64,000 nt of DNA from an uncultured beta proteobacterium. GTDB lineage: Bacteria > Pseudomonadota > Gammaproteobacteria > Burkholderiales > SG8-41. The stretch lies in NCBI GenBank assembly GCA_902825845.1, contig CADECM010000009.1:26301-90300 (forward strand), read 5' to 3'. A program made the translations under genes and the position numbers. This document shows positions 51,527 to 60,567 of the stretch, one piece after another (the first letter of the stretch is position 1; every line of letters starts with the position of its first letter). Under the pieces are notes generated by a model. The model did no database searches. It was not told the origin of the DNA and saw only the letters and a list, made by a program, of their open reading frames with translations.

Positions 51527-52222
51527 TTGTTTTCGCGCATAAAAGAAGAAATAGCCGTGGTGTTCGAGCGCGATCCGGCTGCGCGCAATACCTGGGAGGT
51601 CATAACCTGTTATCCCGGGTTTCACGCCATGATGACGCATCGTCTGGCGCACTGGCTGTGGGCGGCGGGTCTGAACTGGCTGGCGCGCTTTGTGTCGCAT
51701 CTCGGGCGCTGGCTGACCGGCATTGAGATTCATCCTGGCGCCACCATCGGCCGGCGCTTCTTCATCGATCACGGCATGGGCGTGGTGATCGGCGAGACGG
51801 CGGAAATCGGCGACGATTGCACGCTGTATCACGGCGTCACGCTCGGCGGTACCTCGTGGAATAAGGGCAAGCGCCATCCCACCTTGGGCAACGGAGTGGT
51901 GATCGGGGCTGGCGCCAAAGTGCTCGGGCCGATCGTCGTCGGCGATCACGCCAAGATCGGTTCCAACGCGGTAGTGGTGAAAGCGGTGCCGCCGGGTGCC
52001 ACGGCGGTGGGGATTCCAGCGCGCGTGGTTGAAGCGCTTGAGCCAAACGGCCGCTTCGCCGCATATGCCGTCACCCGCGACGAGAATGATCCGCTTACCG
52101 GCGCAATCAATGAGTTGCTCGCGCATAGCGCCGAGACCGACACACGCATTGATGCGCTGGCCGCGGAACTCAAGCGCCTGCGGGCGCAGTCGGTGTCGAA
52201 CGTGCCTGAGCGCCAAGACTGA
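51527..52222 (+). CDS. cysE: serine O-acetyltransferase CysE
   Basis: CysE makes O-acetylserine, the first step of cysteine synthesis. The TTG at 51527 ([16 protein letters not shown]) matches the family start and gives 231 residues; the frame is open to TTG 51494. Neither has a clear ribosome binding site. The catalytic domain is a left-handed hexapeptide-repeat helix ([30 protein letters not shown]). This short form without the long N-terminal domain is typical of CysE next to iscR and iscS. It would supply cysteine for the sulfur in Fe-S clusters. Upstream, a 10-base palindrome TAGTATACTA lies at 51485-51494. Confidence 0.9.
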   Translation: MFSRIKEEIAVVFERDPAARNTWEVITCYPGFHAMMTHRLAHWLWAAGLNWLARFVSHLGRWLTGIEIHPGATIGRRFFIDHGMGVVIGETAEIGDDCTLYHGVTLGGTSWNKGKRHPTLGNGVVIGAGAKVLGPIVVGDHAKIGSNAVVVKAVPPGATAVGIPARVVEALEPNGRFAAYAVTRDENDPLTGAINELLAHSAETDTRIDALAAELKRLRAQSVSNVPERQD

Positions 52223-52237
52223 AAATTCAATGGAACC

Positions 52238-52262
52238 ATACTTGACTAAATCAGTCGGATTA
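52238..52262 (+). promoter_or_regulatory. IscR type 1 operator, site 1
   Basis: The site reads ATACTTGACTAAATCAGTCG followed by GATTA, almost identical to the IscR type 1 consensus (ATA-YYGACT-AWWYAGTCRGRTA-like). IscR carrying [2Fe-2S] would repress the operon here, as in E. coli iscR. The -35 element TTGACT lies inside it. Confidence 0.8.
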
Positions 52263-52270
52263 GGTAAGGT
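52242..52270 (+). promoter_or_regulatory. sigma70-type promoter of the isc/suf operon
   Basis: A -35 element TTGACT (52242-52247) and a weak -10 element TAAGGT (52265-52270) are separated by 17 bases. The -35 lies within IscR site 1. The leader to the iscR start is about 80 bases and includes an AT-rich element. Confidence 0.5.
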
Positions 52271-52290
52271 TGAGCGAATTACTCGGTCAT
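52266..52290 (+). promoter_or_regulatory. IscR type 1 operator, site 2
   Basis: AAGGTTGAGCGAATTACTCG followed by GTCAT resembles the E. coli iscR promoter site (GTTGACCAATTTACTCGG) and directly follows site 1. Its match to the consensus is weaker than site 1. Confidence 0.55.
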
Positions 52291-52316
52291 TAAATACTTT
52301 GCGATCTAATTTAAGT

Positions 52317-52347
52317 AAGTAATTGTTTTTAAACATAATTTTATAGG
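52317..52347 (+). repeat. AT-rich intergenic element, copy 6
   Basis: AAGTAATTGTTTTTAAACAT followed by AATTTTATAGG. It lies in the iscR leader and ends at the iscR ribosome binding site. Confidence 0.65.
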
Positions 52348-52354
52348 TGAACCG

Positions 52355-52834
52355 ATGCGGCTCACGACCAAAGGGCGGTTTGCGGTAACGGCAATGGTGG
52401 ATTTGGGGCTGCGTCATGGCGGTGGTCCGGTGACATTGGCCGAGATCAGCGAGCGGCAGAAGATTTCGCTGTCCTACCTCGAACAATTGTTTGGCAAGCT
52501 GCGCCGCCGCCGGATTGTCGACAGTGTGCGCGGGCCGGGTGGCGGTTACCTGCTGGGCAGGGACATGGCTGCGTTGTCGGTGGCGGAAATCATCCTCGCG
52601 GTGGATGAGCCGATTGACGCGACGCAGTGTGGTGGCAAGGAAAACTGCCACGATGACGGCAAATGCATTACGCACGACCTGTGGGCCGCATTGAATCAGC
52701 GCATTTTTGAGTATCTGGGTTCGGTCACGCTGTCGCAGCTGGTCGACAATCAGCGCGCGAAAGAGTCCGGCGTCGCGCCCATGCACGACATGCGCCCCGG
52801 CGCGAGCAAGCGTCCGGTGGCGGTGAACTGTTAG
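52355..52834 (+). CDS. iscR: Fe-S cluster regulator IscR
   Basis: The 159-residue Rrf2-family protein has a winged helix-turn-helix (ISLSYLEQLFGKLRRR) and the [2Fe-2S] ligands C92, C98, C104 and H107 at exactly the E. coli positions. It represses its own operon when clusters are plentiful. The two operator sites just upstream support autoregulation. A GGTGA ribosome binding site precedes the ATG. Confidence 0.97.
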   Translation: MRLTTKGRFAVTAMVDLGLRHGGGPVTLAEISERQKISLSYLEQLFGKLRRRRIVDSVRGPGGGYLLGRDMAALSVAEIILAVDEPIDATQCGGKENCHDDGKCITHDLWAALNQRIFEYLGSVTLSQLVDNQRAKESGVAPMHDMRPGASKRPVAVNC

Positions 52835-52854
52835 AACCGCGCACGCACGCCAGC

Positions 52855-54000
52855 ATGTCGTTCGTTTACTTCGACCACAACGCCACCACGCCACTGGACC
52901 AGCGCGTGCTGGAGGCCATGTTGCCATTCCTGCGCGAGCAGTATGGCAATGCATCGAGCCGGCACGACATGGGTATTACCGCGCGCCGTGCCGTCGACCA
53001 GGCGCGCGAGCAAGTGGCGGCGCTGGTGAATGTGCGGCCGCCGCAGGTGGTGTTTACCTCGGGCGGCACCGAAGCGAACAATCTGTTCATCAAGGGCGCG
53101 GCAGAGATTCTCAAACCGTCGCAGGTCGCGGTGAGCGCGATCGAGCACCCCTGCGTGGCGCGGCCCGCGGAAGCGCTGGCGCGCAAGGGTTGGCAACTGC
53201 GCAAACTCGCGGTGACGGGCGATGGCGTGGTGGATATGAACGATGTCGACGACGCGCTGCAGACCAAGACCGGGATGGTGTCGGTGATGCTGGCCAACAA
53301 CGAAAGCGGCGTGATTCAGCCGGTGGCGGAAATCGCCGAGCGCGCACGCGCCGCGAAAGCGTGGATGCATACCGACGCGGTGCAGGCGTTGGGCAAGATT
53401 GCGGTGGATTTCGAAGCGCTGCAGGTGCACGCAATGACCGTATCCGCGCACAAGATTTACGGCCCCAAGGGCGCCGGTGCGCTGATCGTCGACAAGCGTA
53501 TTGAGCTCGCACCGCTGCTCTCCGGTGGCGGGCATGAACATGGCCTGCGCTCGGGCACGGAAAACGTGCCGGCGATCGTCGGCTTTGGTGCCGCCTGCGA
53601 CCTGGCGGCCGGTCGTCTTGACGAGATCGCGGCACAGCTGGAAAAACTGCGCGCGCGGGTGGAGCAGGGTTTGTCCGCCATGGGCGCGGTCATATTTGGC
53701 AACCACGCGCAGCGCGTGCCCAACACCAGTTACTTCGCCTTTCGCGGCATCGATGGTGAAACGCTGATCATCGAACTCGACAAGATGGGTTTTGGCGTGG
53801 CGGCGGGTGCGGCGTGTTCCAGCACCAATCCGGAGCCTTCGGCAACGCTGCTGGCGATGGGTGTGGCGCCGGAGATCGCGCGCGGGGCGGTACGTTTTTC
53901 GCTCGGCGTGTCGAATACCGCGCAGGACGTGGATGCGTTTCTCGCGGCGCTCAAGCAGGTGGTGGCACGACTGAAAAATCTTACGGCAATGGCGGTTTAG
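52855..54000 (+). CDS. iscS: cysteine desulfurase IscS/NifS type
   Basis: The 381-residue PLP enzyme removes sulfur from cysteine as a persulfide for Fe-S assembly. The fold I motifs are FDHNATTP, FTSGGTEANN, the PLP lysine in VSAHKIYGPKG, and the active cysteine in AGAACSSTNPEPS. It resembles NifS/IscS (class I) and is distinct from the SufS gene later in the operon. It is 20 bases after iscR. Confidence 0.95.
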   Translation: MSFVYFDHNATTPLDQRVLEAMLPFLREQYGNASSRHDMGITARRAVDQAREQVAALVNVRPPQVVFTSGGTEANNLFIKGAAEILKPSQVAVSAIEHPCVARPAEALARKGWQLRKLAVTGDGVVDMNDVDDALQTKTGMVSVMLANNESGVIQPVAEIAERARAAKAWMHTDAVQALGKIAVDFEALQVHAMTVSAHKIYGPKGAGALIVDKRIELAPLLSGGGHEHGLRSGTENVPAIVGFGAACDLAAGRLDEIAAQLEKLRARVEQGLSAMGAVIFGNHAQRVPNTSYFAFRGIDGETLIIELDKMGFGVAAGAACSSTNPEPSATLLAMGVAPEIARGAVRFSLGVSNTAQDVDAFLAALKQVVARLKNLTAMAV

Positions 54001-54014
54001 GCACGAGGTTAACG

Positions 54015-54350
54015 ATGACGATACAACTTACGGAAAGCGCGGCAAAACAAATCCGGACGCAACTCACCAAGCGCGGCAAGGGCTTGGGCCTGCGCGTGGG
54101 CATCAAGCAAGTAGGCTGCTCCGGCTGGACTTACACGTATGACTACGCCGATGACGTGAAGGCGGATGACAGGGTGTTCGAGGCGTTTGATTCCAAGCTG
54201 GTGGTCGACGAGAAAAGTCTGGCGTTCATCGACGGCGCCAAACTCGATTTTGTGAAAGAGGGTTTGAAGCAGACGTTCAAGTTTGACAATCCCAATGTCG
54301 ACGCCACCTGCGGCTGCGGCGAGAGTTTCAGTGTTAAAGAAAAAATTTAA
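54015..54350 (+). CDS. iscA: A-type Fe-S carrier (IscA/SufA)
   Basis: The start is ATG 54015, giving 111 residues. The three cluster-binding cysteines of A-type carriers are C35 (VGCSG), C99 and C101 (CGCG), spaced as in E. coli IscA. It carries Fe-S clusters from scaffold to apoprotein. The AT-rich element overlaps its stop codon. Whether it works with IscS or the SUF complex cannot be told from sequence. Confidence 0.93.
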   Translation: MTIQLTESAAKQIRTQLTKRGKGLGLRVGIKQVGCSGWTYTYDYADDVKADDRVFEAFDSKLVVDEKSLAFIDGAKLDFVKEGLKQTFKFDNPNVDATCGCGESFSVKEKI

Positions 54351-54370
54351 TAAAAACAAATACTTGAATA
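54346..54370 (-). repeat. AT-rich intergenic element, copy 7 (inverted)
   Basis: On the plus strand TTTAATAAAAACAAATACTT followed by GAATA. The complement contains AAGTATTTGTTTTTATTAAA, matching the left arm of the other copies. It spans the iscA stop and precedes sufB. Confidence 0.65.
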
Positions 54371-54380
54371 AAGTCCTGCC

Positions 54381-55823
54381 ATGAGTAGCACAGCCGCCCT
54401 CGAACAACTGGTCAATCAGCCGTACCGGCATGGATTCGTTACGGATATCGAGTCCGACACCGCGCCCAAGGGCCTGAACGAAGACATCATTCGATTCATC
54501 TCGGCGAAGAAAGCCGAGCCTGAGTGGCTGCTGGAATTCCGCTTGAAGGCCTATCGGCACTGGCTGACCATGACGCCGCCAACGTGGCCGAATGTGACGT
54601 ATCCGACGGTTGATTTCCAGAACATTACCTACTACTCCGCGCCAAAGGCGAAGAAGAAGCTTGCGAGCATGGATGAAGTCGATCCCGAACTGCTCAAGAC
54701 CTTTGAAAAACTCGGCGTGCCGATGAACGAGCGCGCGGCGCTGGCGGGTGTGGCGGTGGACGTGATTTTCGACTCGGTGTCGGTGGCCACCACCTACAAG
54801 CAAAAGCTTGCGGATGTGGGCATCATCTTCTGCTCGATTTCCGAAGCGGTGCGCGAGCATCCGGACCTCGTGCGCAAGTACATGGGTTCGGTGGTGCCCA
54901 CCGGCGACAATTTTTACGCCGCGCTCAACTCGGCGGTGTTCACCGACGGCTCGTTCTGCTACATCCCCAAGGGCGTGAAATGCCCGATGGAGTTGTCCAC
55001 CTATTTCCGCATCAACACCCAGGAATCCGGCCAGTTCGAGCGCACACTGATCGTGGCGGAGGACGGCGCGTCGGTGTCGTATCTCGAAGGCTGCACCGCG
55101 CCAAAGTTCGACACCAACCAGTTGCACGCCGCGGTGGTGGAACTGGTGGCGATGGACAACGCCGACATCAAATATTCGACGGTGCAGAACTGGTACGCAG
55201 GCGATGAAAAAGGTGTGGGCGGCATTTACAACTTCGTCACCAAGCGCGGCCTGTGCCGGGGCGTCAATTCGCGCATTTCGTGGACCCAGGTGGAAACCGG
55301 TTCGGCGATCACCTGGAAGTATCCGTCGTGCGTGCTGCGCGGCGATAACTCAGTGGGCGAGTTCTATTCGGTGGCGCTGACGAACCACTATCAGCAGGCC
55401 GATACCGGCACCAAGATGATCCACATCGGCAAGAACACGCGCAGCACGATTGTCAGCAAGGGCATTTCCGCAGGGCATTCGAACAACAGCTACCGCGGCT
55501 TGGTGCGCATCGCGCCGACGGCGGCGGGCGCGCGCAATTATTCGCAGTGCGACTCGATGCTGATCGGCTCTAAATGCGGTGCGAACACGTTTCCGTATAT
55601 CGACGTGCGCAATCCCAGCGGCAAAGTGGAGCACGAAGCCACCACGTCCAAGATCGGTGAAGACCAGTTGTTCTATTTCCAGCAGCGCGGCATCGGCGCC
55701 GAAGAGGCGATTTCAATGATCATCAACGGCTTCTGCAAGGACGTGTTCCAGCAGTTGCCGATGGAGTTCGCGGTGGAAGCAACCAAGCTGTTGGGGCTCA
55801 AGCTGGAAGGCAGTGTGGGATAA
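54381..55823 (+). CDS. sufB: Fe-S assembly scaffold SufB
   Basis: SufB, with SufC and SufD, builds [Fe-S] clusters. The 480-residue protein matches the family throughout ([32 protein letters not shown]-like segment [31 protein letters not shown]). The N-terminal CxxCxxxC present in E. coli SufB is absent. It is 30 bases after iscA. Confidence 0.97.
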   Translation: MSSTAALEQLVNQPYRHGFVTDIESDTAPKGLNEDIIRFISAKKAEPEWLLEFRLKAYRHWLTMTPPTWPNVTYPTVDFQNITYYSAPKAKKKLASMDEVDPELLKTFEKLGVPMNERAALAGVAVDVIFDSVSVATTYKQKLADVGIIFCSISEAVREHPDLVRKYMGSVVPTGDNFYAALNSAVFTDGSFCYIPKGVKCPMELSTYFRINTQESGQFERTLIVAEDGASVSYLEGCTAPKFDTNQLHAAVVELVAMDNADIKYSTVQNWYAGDEKGVGGIYNFVTKRGLCRGVNSRISWTQVETGSAITWKYPSCVLRGDNSVGEFYSVALTNHYQQADTGTKMIHIGKNTRSTIVSKGISAGHSNNSYRGLVRIAPTAAGARNYSQCDSMLIGSKCGANTFPYIDVRNPSGKVEHEATTSKIGEDQLFYFQQRGIGAEEAISMIINGFCKDVFQQLPMEFAVEATKLLGLKLEGSVG

Positions 55824-55830
55824 CAGACTT

Positions 55831-55902
55831 TGACGCAGATTTAAGCGGATGAACGCAGAGTTTTCGTGGTTGATCCGCGTTCATCTGTGCAAATCTGTGT
55901 CG
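55831..55902. repeat. imperfect inverted repeat of the CGCAGAT family, copy 1
   Basis: The left arm ACGCAGATTTAAGCGGATGA and the right arm TTCATCTGTGCAAATCTGTG are near-complementary. It fills most of the sufB/sufC gap and resembles the repeat at 59271-59352. Confidence 0.65.
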
Positions 55903-55923
55903 ACGGTTTTGATGGTGATTTGA

Positions 55924-56712
55924 ATGACAATGAAAAATTCCAACGCAAAAATTCTGCTCGATATCCGAGGCCTGACGGCCACGGTCGCCGGTGTGACCAT
56001 TCTCAAGGGCATCAACCTCACGGTGCGGGCGGGCGAGGTGCACGCCATCATGGGGCCGAACGGCTCGGGCAAGAGCACGCTGGCCAAGGTGCTGGCGGGG
56101 CATCCCGCCTATGAGGTGACCGGCGGCGAGGTATTGTTCGAAGGCAAGGATTTGTTTGCATTGGCGGCAGAGGACCGCGCGCGTGCCGGCCTGTTTCTTG
56201 GCTTTCAGTACCCGGTGGAAATCCCCGGCGTGTCCAACGGCTCGTTTCTGCGCCTGGCCTACAATACGGTGCAGGGTGCGCGCGGCAAGGATGAACTCGA
56301 TCCGCTGGAATTCGACGACTACGTGCGCGAAAAAATGAAGCTTTTGGAAATGAATCCGGAGTTTCTGGACCGCAGCGTCAATGACGGTTTTTCCGGCGGC
56401 GAAAAAAAGCGCAATGAAATTCTGCAGATGGCGATCCTGGAGCCGCGCGTCGCCATTCTCGACGAAACCGATTCGGGGCTGGACATCGACGCGCTGCGCA
56501 TCGTCGCGGGCGGCGTGAATCAGCTGCTGACACCCGACAACGCCTGTGTGCTGGTGACGCACTACCAGCGGCTGCTCAATTACATCGTGCCCGACTATGT
56601 GCACGTGATGGAAAGCGGGCGCATCATCAAGACCGGTGGCAAGGAACTGGCGCTGGAACTGGAATCGCGCGGCTATGACTGGCTGCTGGACACCAACAAG
56701 GCCGTGGCATGA
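55924..56712 (+). CDS. sufC: SufC ATPase
   Basis: SufC is the ABC-type ATPase of the SufBCD complex. The 262-residue protein has Walker [10 protein letters not shown], the signature [11 protein letters not shown] and Walker [17 protein letters not shown]. The start may be ATG 55924 or 55930. The stop overlaps sufD by ATGA. Confidence 0.97.
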   Translation: MTMKNSNAKILLDIRGLTATVAGVTILKGINLTVRAGEVHAIMGPNGSGKSTLAKVLAGHPAYEVTGGEVLFEGKDLFALAAEDRARAGLFLGFQYPVEIPGVSNGSFLRLAYNTVQGARGKDELDPLEFDDYVREKMKLLEMNPEFLDRSVNDGFSGGEKKRNEILQMAILEPRVAILDETDSGLDIDALRIVAGGVNQLLTPDNACVLVTHYQRLLNYIVPDYVHVMESGRIIKTGGKELALELESRGYDWLLDTNKAVA

Positions 56713-58010
56713 GTGCAGTAGTACAGCATCCGTTCGTCGAGGCGCTGGTTGCCGGCGGCAGCGCGCTGCCGGCAACGCCCCTGTCGTGGCTTAACCAGCG
56801 ACGGGCCACGGCGCTGGAACGCGCCAATGCCCTGTCGGTGCCTTCCACGCGCGATGAGGACTGGCGATTTACCGATCTCGCGCCGCTGAACCGCCTCCAC
56901 TATCAGGCGCCCGCGGCGGCAGTGGCGGCCGTCGATGTCGCGCCGTTTGCATTGCCCGAGTCGGCCCTTCGCCTTGCTTTCGTGGACGGCGTTTTAGCGC
57001 CGGCACTGTCGGATTGCGGCAATGCAGCCGCCGGCGTTACGGCGGGCACGCTGGTGGAGGGCCTCAAATCACATCCGGCGCTGATGGAAGCACATCTGGC
57101 CGTGCATGCGCCTTTCGAGCAGCAATTTTTCGTTGCGCTGAATACGGCCTGGCTGCGTGACGGGGCGTATGTTCATATCGCAGGGCATGTGACGCTGCCC
57201 AAGCCGATCCATCTGTTATTCATCAGCACGCGCAAGGATGCCGCACCCTGTCCGCGGGTGTTGATCGTGGCCGACACTGGCGCGCAGTGTACGGTTGTCG
57301 AAGATTACGTGTCGACCACGGCTGAGGCGTATTTCAACAACGCCGTCACTGAAATTGCCGTGGCGGCCAACGCGCACGTAAAGCACGTGCGGGTGCAGCG
57401 CGAAAGCCTGGCGGCAGTGCACATTGGCGCCTGTGCGGTGTCACTGGCCAAAGATTCGTCGTATGTGTCGCAGTCGGTCGCGCTGGGCGCGCGCCTGTCG
57501 CGCTACAACCTGGATGTGGTGCAGCAGGGCGAGGGCGCCGCGGCGGTGATCGACGGCCTCGCGCTGATTTCGGGCGAGCAGTGTGCCGATACCCATACCG
57601 TGATGGACCACGCGCAGCCCAATGGCCGCTGCTCCCAGTTGCACAAAACCATCGTCGGTGATCAAGCGCACGCGGTGTTCAATGGCAAGGTGTTTGTACG
57701 CGAAGGCGCGCAGCTGACCAACTCGGCGCAGCAAAGCCGCAATCTGCTGCTGTCGCCGCGGGCGCGCGTCGATACCAAGCCGCAACTGGAAATTTTTGCC
57801 GACGATGTGAAATGCGCCCATGGCGCGACCGTCGGCCAGCTGGACGCCGAGCAGTTGTTCTATCTGAAAAGCCGCGGCCTGCCTGACGGGCAGGCGCGCA
57901 AACTGCTGACGTTCGCGTTCGGCGCGGAAATCGTTGATCGCATTCCGGTGCCGTCGCTGGTGGCGCAGCTGGAGCGCGCGGTGATGGCGCAAACGCAGGC
58001 GGGTGTGTGA
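56709..58010 (+). CDS. sufD: SufD scaffold subunit
   Basis: The 433-residue protein starts with an ATGA overlap. It matches SufD in the central beta-helix and C-terminal motifs ([55 protein letters not shown]). SufD pairs with SufB and is needed for iron entry. sufS follows after one base. Confidence 0.95.
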   Translation: MSAVVQHPFVEALVAGGSALPATPLSWLNQRRATALERANALSVPSTRDEDWRFTDLAPLNRLHYQAPAAAVAAVDVAPFALPESALRLAFVDGVLAPALSDCGNAAAGVTAGTLVEGLKSHPALMEAHLAVHAPFEQQFFVALNTAWLRDGAYVHIAGHVTLPKPIHLLFISTRKDAAPCPRVLIVADTGAQCTVVEDYVSTTAEAYFNNAVTEIAVAANAHVKHVRVQRESLAAVHIGACAVSLAKDSSYVSQSVALGARLSRYNLDVVQQGEGAAAVIDGLALISGEQCADTHTVMDHAQPNGRCSQLHKTIVGDQAHAVFNGKVFVREGAQLTNSAQQSRNLLLSPRARVDTKPQLEIFADDVKCAHGATVGQLDAEQLFYLKSRGLPDGQARKLLTFAFGAEIVDRIPVPSLVAQLERAVMAQTQAGV

Positions 58011-58011
58011 G

Positions 58012-59253
58012 ATGAATGCCCCATCCGAGAAGATGGCGCTTGACGTCGCGCGCATTCGCAAGGACTTCCCGATCCTCGATCTTAAGGTGAACGGCAGACC
58101 GCTGGTGTTTCTGGATAATGCCGCGTCGAGCCAGATGCCGCGACAGGTCATGGATCGCTTCGTGCGTTATCAGTCCACCCAGCACGCGAACATCCATCGC
58201 GCGGTGCATTATTTGTCTGAAACCGCCACCGCCGAGTATGAGATCGCGCGCCGCAAGTTGCAGGCATTCATCAATGCCAAAGAAGAACGCGAAGTCATCT
58301 TCACCAGCGGCACCACCGACAGCATCAACCTGGTGGCGCACGGTTGGGGGCGTAAATTTCTGAGTGAGGGCGACGAGATTATCCTCACCACGCTGGAGCA
58401 TCATTCCAACATCGTGCCATGGCAGATGGTGGCGGAAGAAAAAGGCGCAAAGATTCGCGTGGTGCCGATTTTCGACAACGGCGAACTCGATCTCGACGCG
58501 TATGAAAAGCTGTTCAATCCACGCACGAAGATTGCCTGTTTCACGCATGTATCGAATGCGCTGGGCACCATCAACCCGGTGCGCGAGATGCTGGCGATCG
58601 CGCGCAAGCATGGCGTGGTGACGCTGGTCGATGGCGCGCAGGCGGCGCCGCATCTGTCGGTGGACGTGCAGGCGCTGGACTGTGACTTCTATGCCTTTTC
58701 CGGGCACAAACTGTGCGGGCCGACCGGCATCGGCATCCTGTACGGCAAGGCGGCGCTGCTGGAGGCGATGCAACCCTTCAAGGGTGGCGGCGACATGATT
58801 TTGTCGGTGACCTTCGACAAGACCACTTACGCGCCGATTCCCGCCAAGTTTGAAGCCGGCACGCCGCCGATTGCCGCGGCCATTACATTGGGCGCGGCAG
58901 TGGATTATCTCGGCGCCGTCGGCATGGATCGAATCGCCGCGCACGAAACCGATCTGCTGGATTACGCGACCCGCAAAGTCACAGAACTGCCCGGCGTGCG
59001 CATTATCGGCACCGCCGAGAAAAAGGCCGCGGTGCTGTCGTTCGTGATTCAGGGCGTGCATCCGCACGACGTGGGCACCTTCCTGAATGAAGACGGTGTG
59101 GCCATTCGCACCGGGCATCATTGCGCACAACCGGTGATGCAGCGTTTCAAGGTGCCCGCGACATCGCGCGCGTCGTTCGCGTTTTACAACACGATGGACG
59201 AAGTGGATGCGCTGGTGGCGTCGATTCGGCACGTGCAGAAGGTGTTTGGTTAA
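58012..59253 (+). CDS. sufS: cysteine desulfurase SufS (class II)
   Basis: The start at ATG 58012 gives 413 residues. SufS motifs include NIHRAVHYLSE, LEHHSNIVPWQ, the PLP lysine in FSGHKLCGPTG and the active cysteine in TGHHCAQP. It is the second desulfurase of the operon. No sufE is present; SufU, encoded next, is the likely sulfur acceptor as in Gram-positive SUF systems. Confidence 0.96.
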   Translation: MNAPSEKMALDVARIRKDFPILDLKVNGRPLVFLDNAASSQMPRQVMDRFVRYQSTQHANIHRAVHYLSETATAEYEIARRKLQAFINAKEEREVIFTSGTTDSINLVAHGWGRKFLSEGDEIILTTLEHHSNIVPWQMVAEEKGAKIRVVPIFDNGELDLDAYEKLFNPRTKIACFTHVSNALGTINPVREMLAIARKHGVVTLVDGAQAAPHLSVDVQALDCDFYAFSGHKLCGPTGIGILYGKAALLEAMQPFKGGGDMILSVTFDKTTYAPIPAKFEAGTPPIAAAITLGAAVDYLGAVGMDRIAAHETDLLDYATRKVTELPGVRIIGTAEKKAAVLSFVIQGVHPHDVGTFLNEDGVAIRTGHHCAQPVMQRFKVPATSRASFAFYNTMDEVDALVASIRHVQKVFG

Positions 59254-59270
59254 CAAGGTCAAAGGCTTTT

Positions 59271-59352
59271 TAGCCGCAGATTTACGCAGATAAAAAACCG
59301 GTAAACAGGCTCTTGAACTTCATCTGTGAAAATCTGCGTGTATCTGCGTCAA
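59271..59352. repeat. imperfect inverted repeat of the CGCAGAT family, copy 2
   Basis: The left arm GCCGCAGATTTACGCAGATA and right arm AATCTGCGTGTATCTGCGTC are near-complementary. It fills most of the 135-base gap between sufS and sufU. Compare the repeat at 55831. Confidence 0.65.
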
Positions 59353-59388
59353 AAGGGTTTTTGGTTTTTAACGTCGCAATAGTTGAAC

Positions 59389-59877
59389 ATGGCCGATAGC
59401 CGCAATCTGTATCAGGAAGTGATCCTCGATCACAACAAGAAGCCGCGTAACTGGGGCGCGCTGGCGGATGCCACGCACAAGTCCGAGGGCTTGAATCCCT
59501 TGTGCGGGGATCACCTGTTTGTGTCGCTGAAGGTGAGCGGCCCCACCATCGAAGCGGTCCAGTTCGAGGGCGAGTCCTGCGCGATTTGCAAGGCCTCAGC
59601 GTCGATGATGACCACCGTGGTGAAGGGCAAAACACGTGACGACGCCGAACAATTGGTAAACGAGTTCCGCGACATGGCTACCGGCAAGCTTGACACGGCG
59701 AAATCGCAGCATCATCTGGGGCGGCTCACCGTGTTTGCCGGTGTTCGCGATCTGCCGACGCGCGTGAAATGCGCGATCCTGCCGTGGCACACCCTGCACG
59801 CCGCACTCAATGCGCAAAACACCATATCGACTGAAGCAGACGCCGACCCGATGCAGGCGCCAGTGATTGGAAGTTAA
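59389..59877 (+). CDS. sufU: SufU sulfur acceptor (IscU-like)
   Basis: The start at ATG 59389 gives 162 residues. The IscU/SufU fold has cysteines C39 (NPLCGD), C64 (ESCAICKAS) and a late cysteine in RVKCAILPWH, which bind zinc in SufU. The insert between them (GKLDTAKSQHHLGRL) is a SufU feature. It receives sulfur from SufS by cysteine exchange. Another 20 residues extend the C-terminus. Confidence 0.9.
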   Translation: MADSRNLYQEVILDHNKKPRNWGALADATHKSEGLNPLCGDHLFVSLKVSGPTIEAVQFEGESCAICKASASMMTTVVKGKTRDDAEQLVNEFRDMATGKLDTAKSQHHLGRLTVFAGVRDLPTRVKCAILPWHTLHAALNAQNTISTEADADPMQAPVIGS

Positions 59878-59880
59878 AAG

Positions 59881-59904
59881 TTAAATAAAAACAAATACTT
59901 ACAA
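59881..59904 (-). repeat. AT-rich intergenic element, copy 8 (inverted)
   Basis: On the plus strand TTAAATAAAAACAAATACTT followed by ACAA. The complement has AAGTATTTGTTTTTATTTAA. It lies between sufU and nfu, and its first base is 4 nt after the sufU stop. Confidence 0.65.
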
Positions 59905-59913
59905 AATTCAGCC

Positions 59914-60480
59914 ATGCCCAAGATTGCAGAAATCGAGCCCACGCCGAATCCCAATGCGATGAAGTTCATCCTCAAGGAGCCGCTGACTTGGGGTATCACG
60001 CGCTCGTACGACAGCGCACTGCAGGCGAAGGACGACAAGCTCGCCGCGGCGCTGTTTGACATTGAGCATGTCACCAACGTGTTTTATGTCGATCACTGGA
60101 TCACGGTGACGCAAAACGGCCGCGCGGACTGGAGCGAACTCAAGCGCGAATTGGCGGTGCCGATACGCGAAGCACCTGCCGCCGATGAGCAGAGTGAGCA
60201 GCTGATGAACGACGCCGCATTGAATTTTGATCCGTCGAAAATGAGTCGGGAAGATCTCGCGCGGCTGGACAAGATCAACGACATCCTCGACGAAGAAATA
60301 CGCCCGTTCTTGCAGAACGACGGCGGCGATCTTTACGTGGTGGGACTGGAAGGCAACAAGCTCAGCGTGCACTATCAGGGCGCGTGCGGCAGCTGCCCGA
60401 GTTCGCTGTCGGGCACGCTGACAGGGATCGAAAATCTGGTGCGGCAGATAGAGCCGGATATCGAGGTGGTGGCGGTTTGA
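59914..60480 (+). CDS. nfu: Nfu-type Fe-S cluster carrier
   Basis: The 188-residue protein has an N-terminal Nfu domain (EPTPNPNAMKFIL) and a C-terminal NifU domain with the cluster motif CGSCPSS. Such proteins carry [4Fe-4S] clusters to targets. It is the last gene of the isc/suf operon. A repeat of the GTGAAGG family follows. Confidence 0.95.
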   Translation: MPKIAEIEPTPNPNAMKFILKEPLTWGITRSYDSALQAKDDKLAAALFDIEHVTNVFYVDHWITVTQNGRADWSELKRELAVPIREAPAADEQSEQLMNDAALNFDPSKMSREDLARLDKINDILDEEIRPFLQNDGGDLYVVGLEGNKLSVHYQGACGSCPSSLSGTLTGIENLVRQIEPDIEVVAV

Positions 60481-60487
60481 TTAATAC

Positions 60488-60560
60488 GGTGAAGGGGTGA
60501 AGGTGTGAATGCGTAAATGGGGCACCCCCTTCACGCCTTCACGTTTTCACGCCTTCACGG
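60488..60560. repeat. GTGAAGG/CCTTCAC inverted repeat block
   Basis: A left block of GTGAAGG-like units (GGTGAAGGGGTGAAGGTGTG) faces CACCCCCTTCACGCCTTCAC, which is followed by another CACGCCTTCAC unit. It fills the gap between nfu and the next gene and could form a strong hairpin that ends the operon. Confidence 0.7.
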
Positions 60561-60567
60561 CAGTTGA

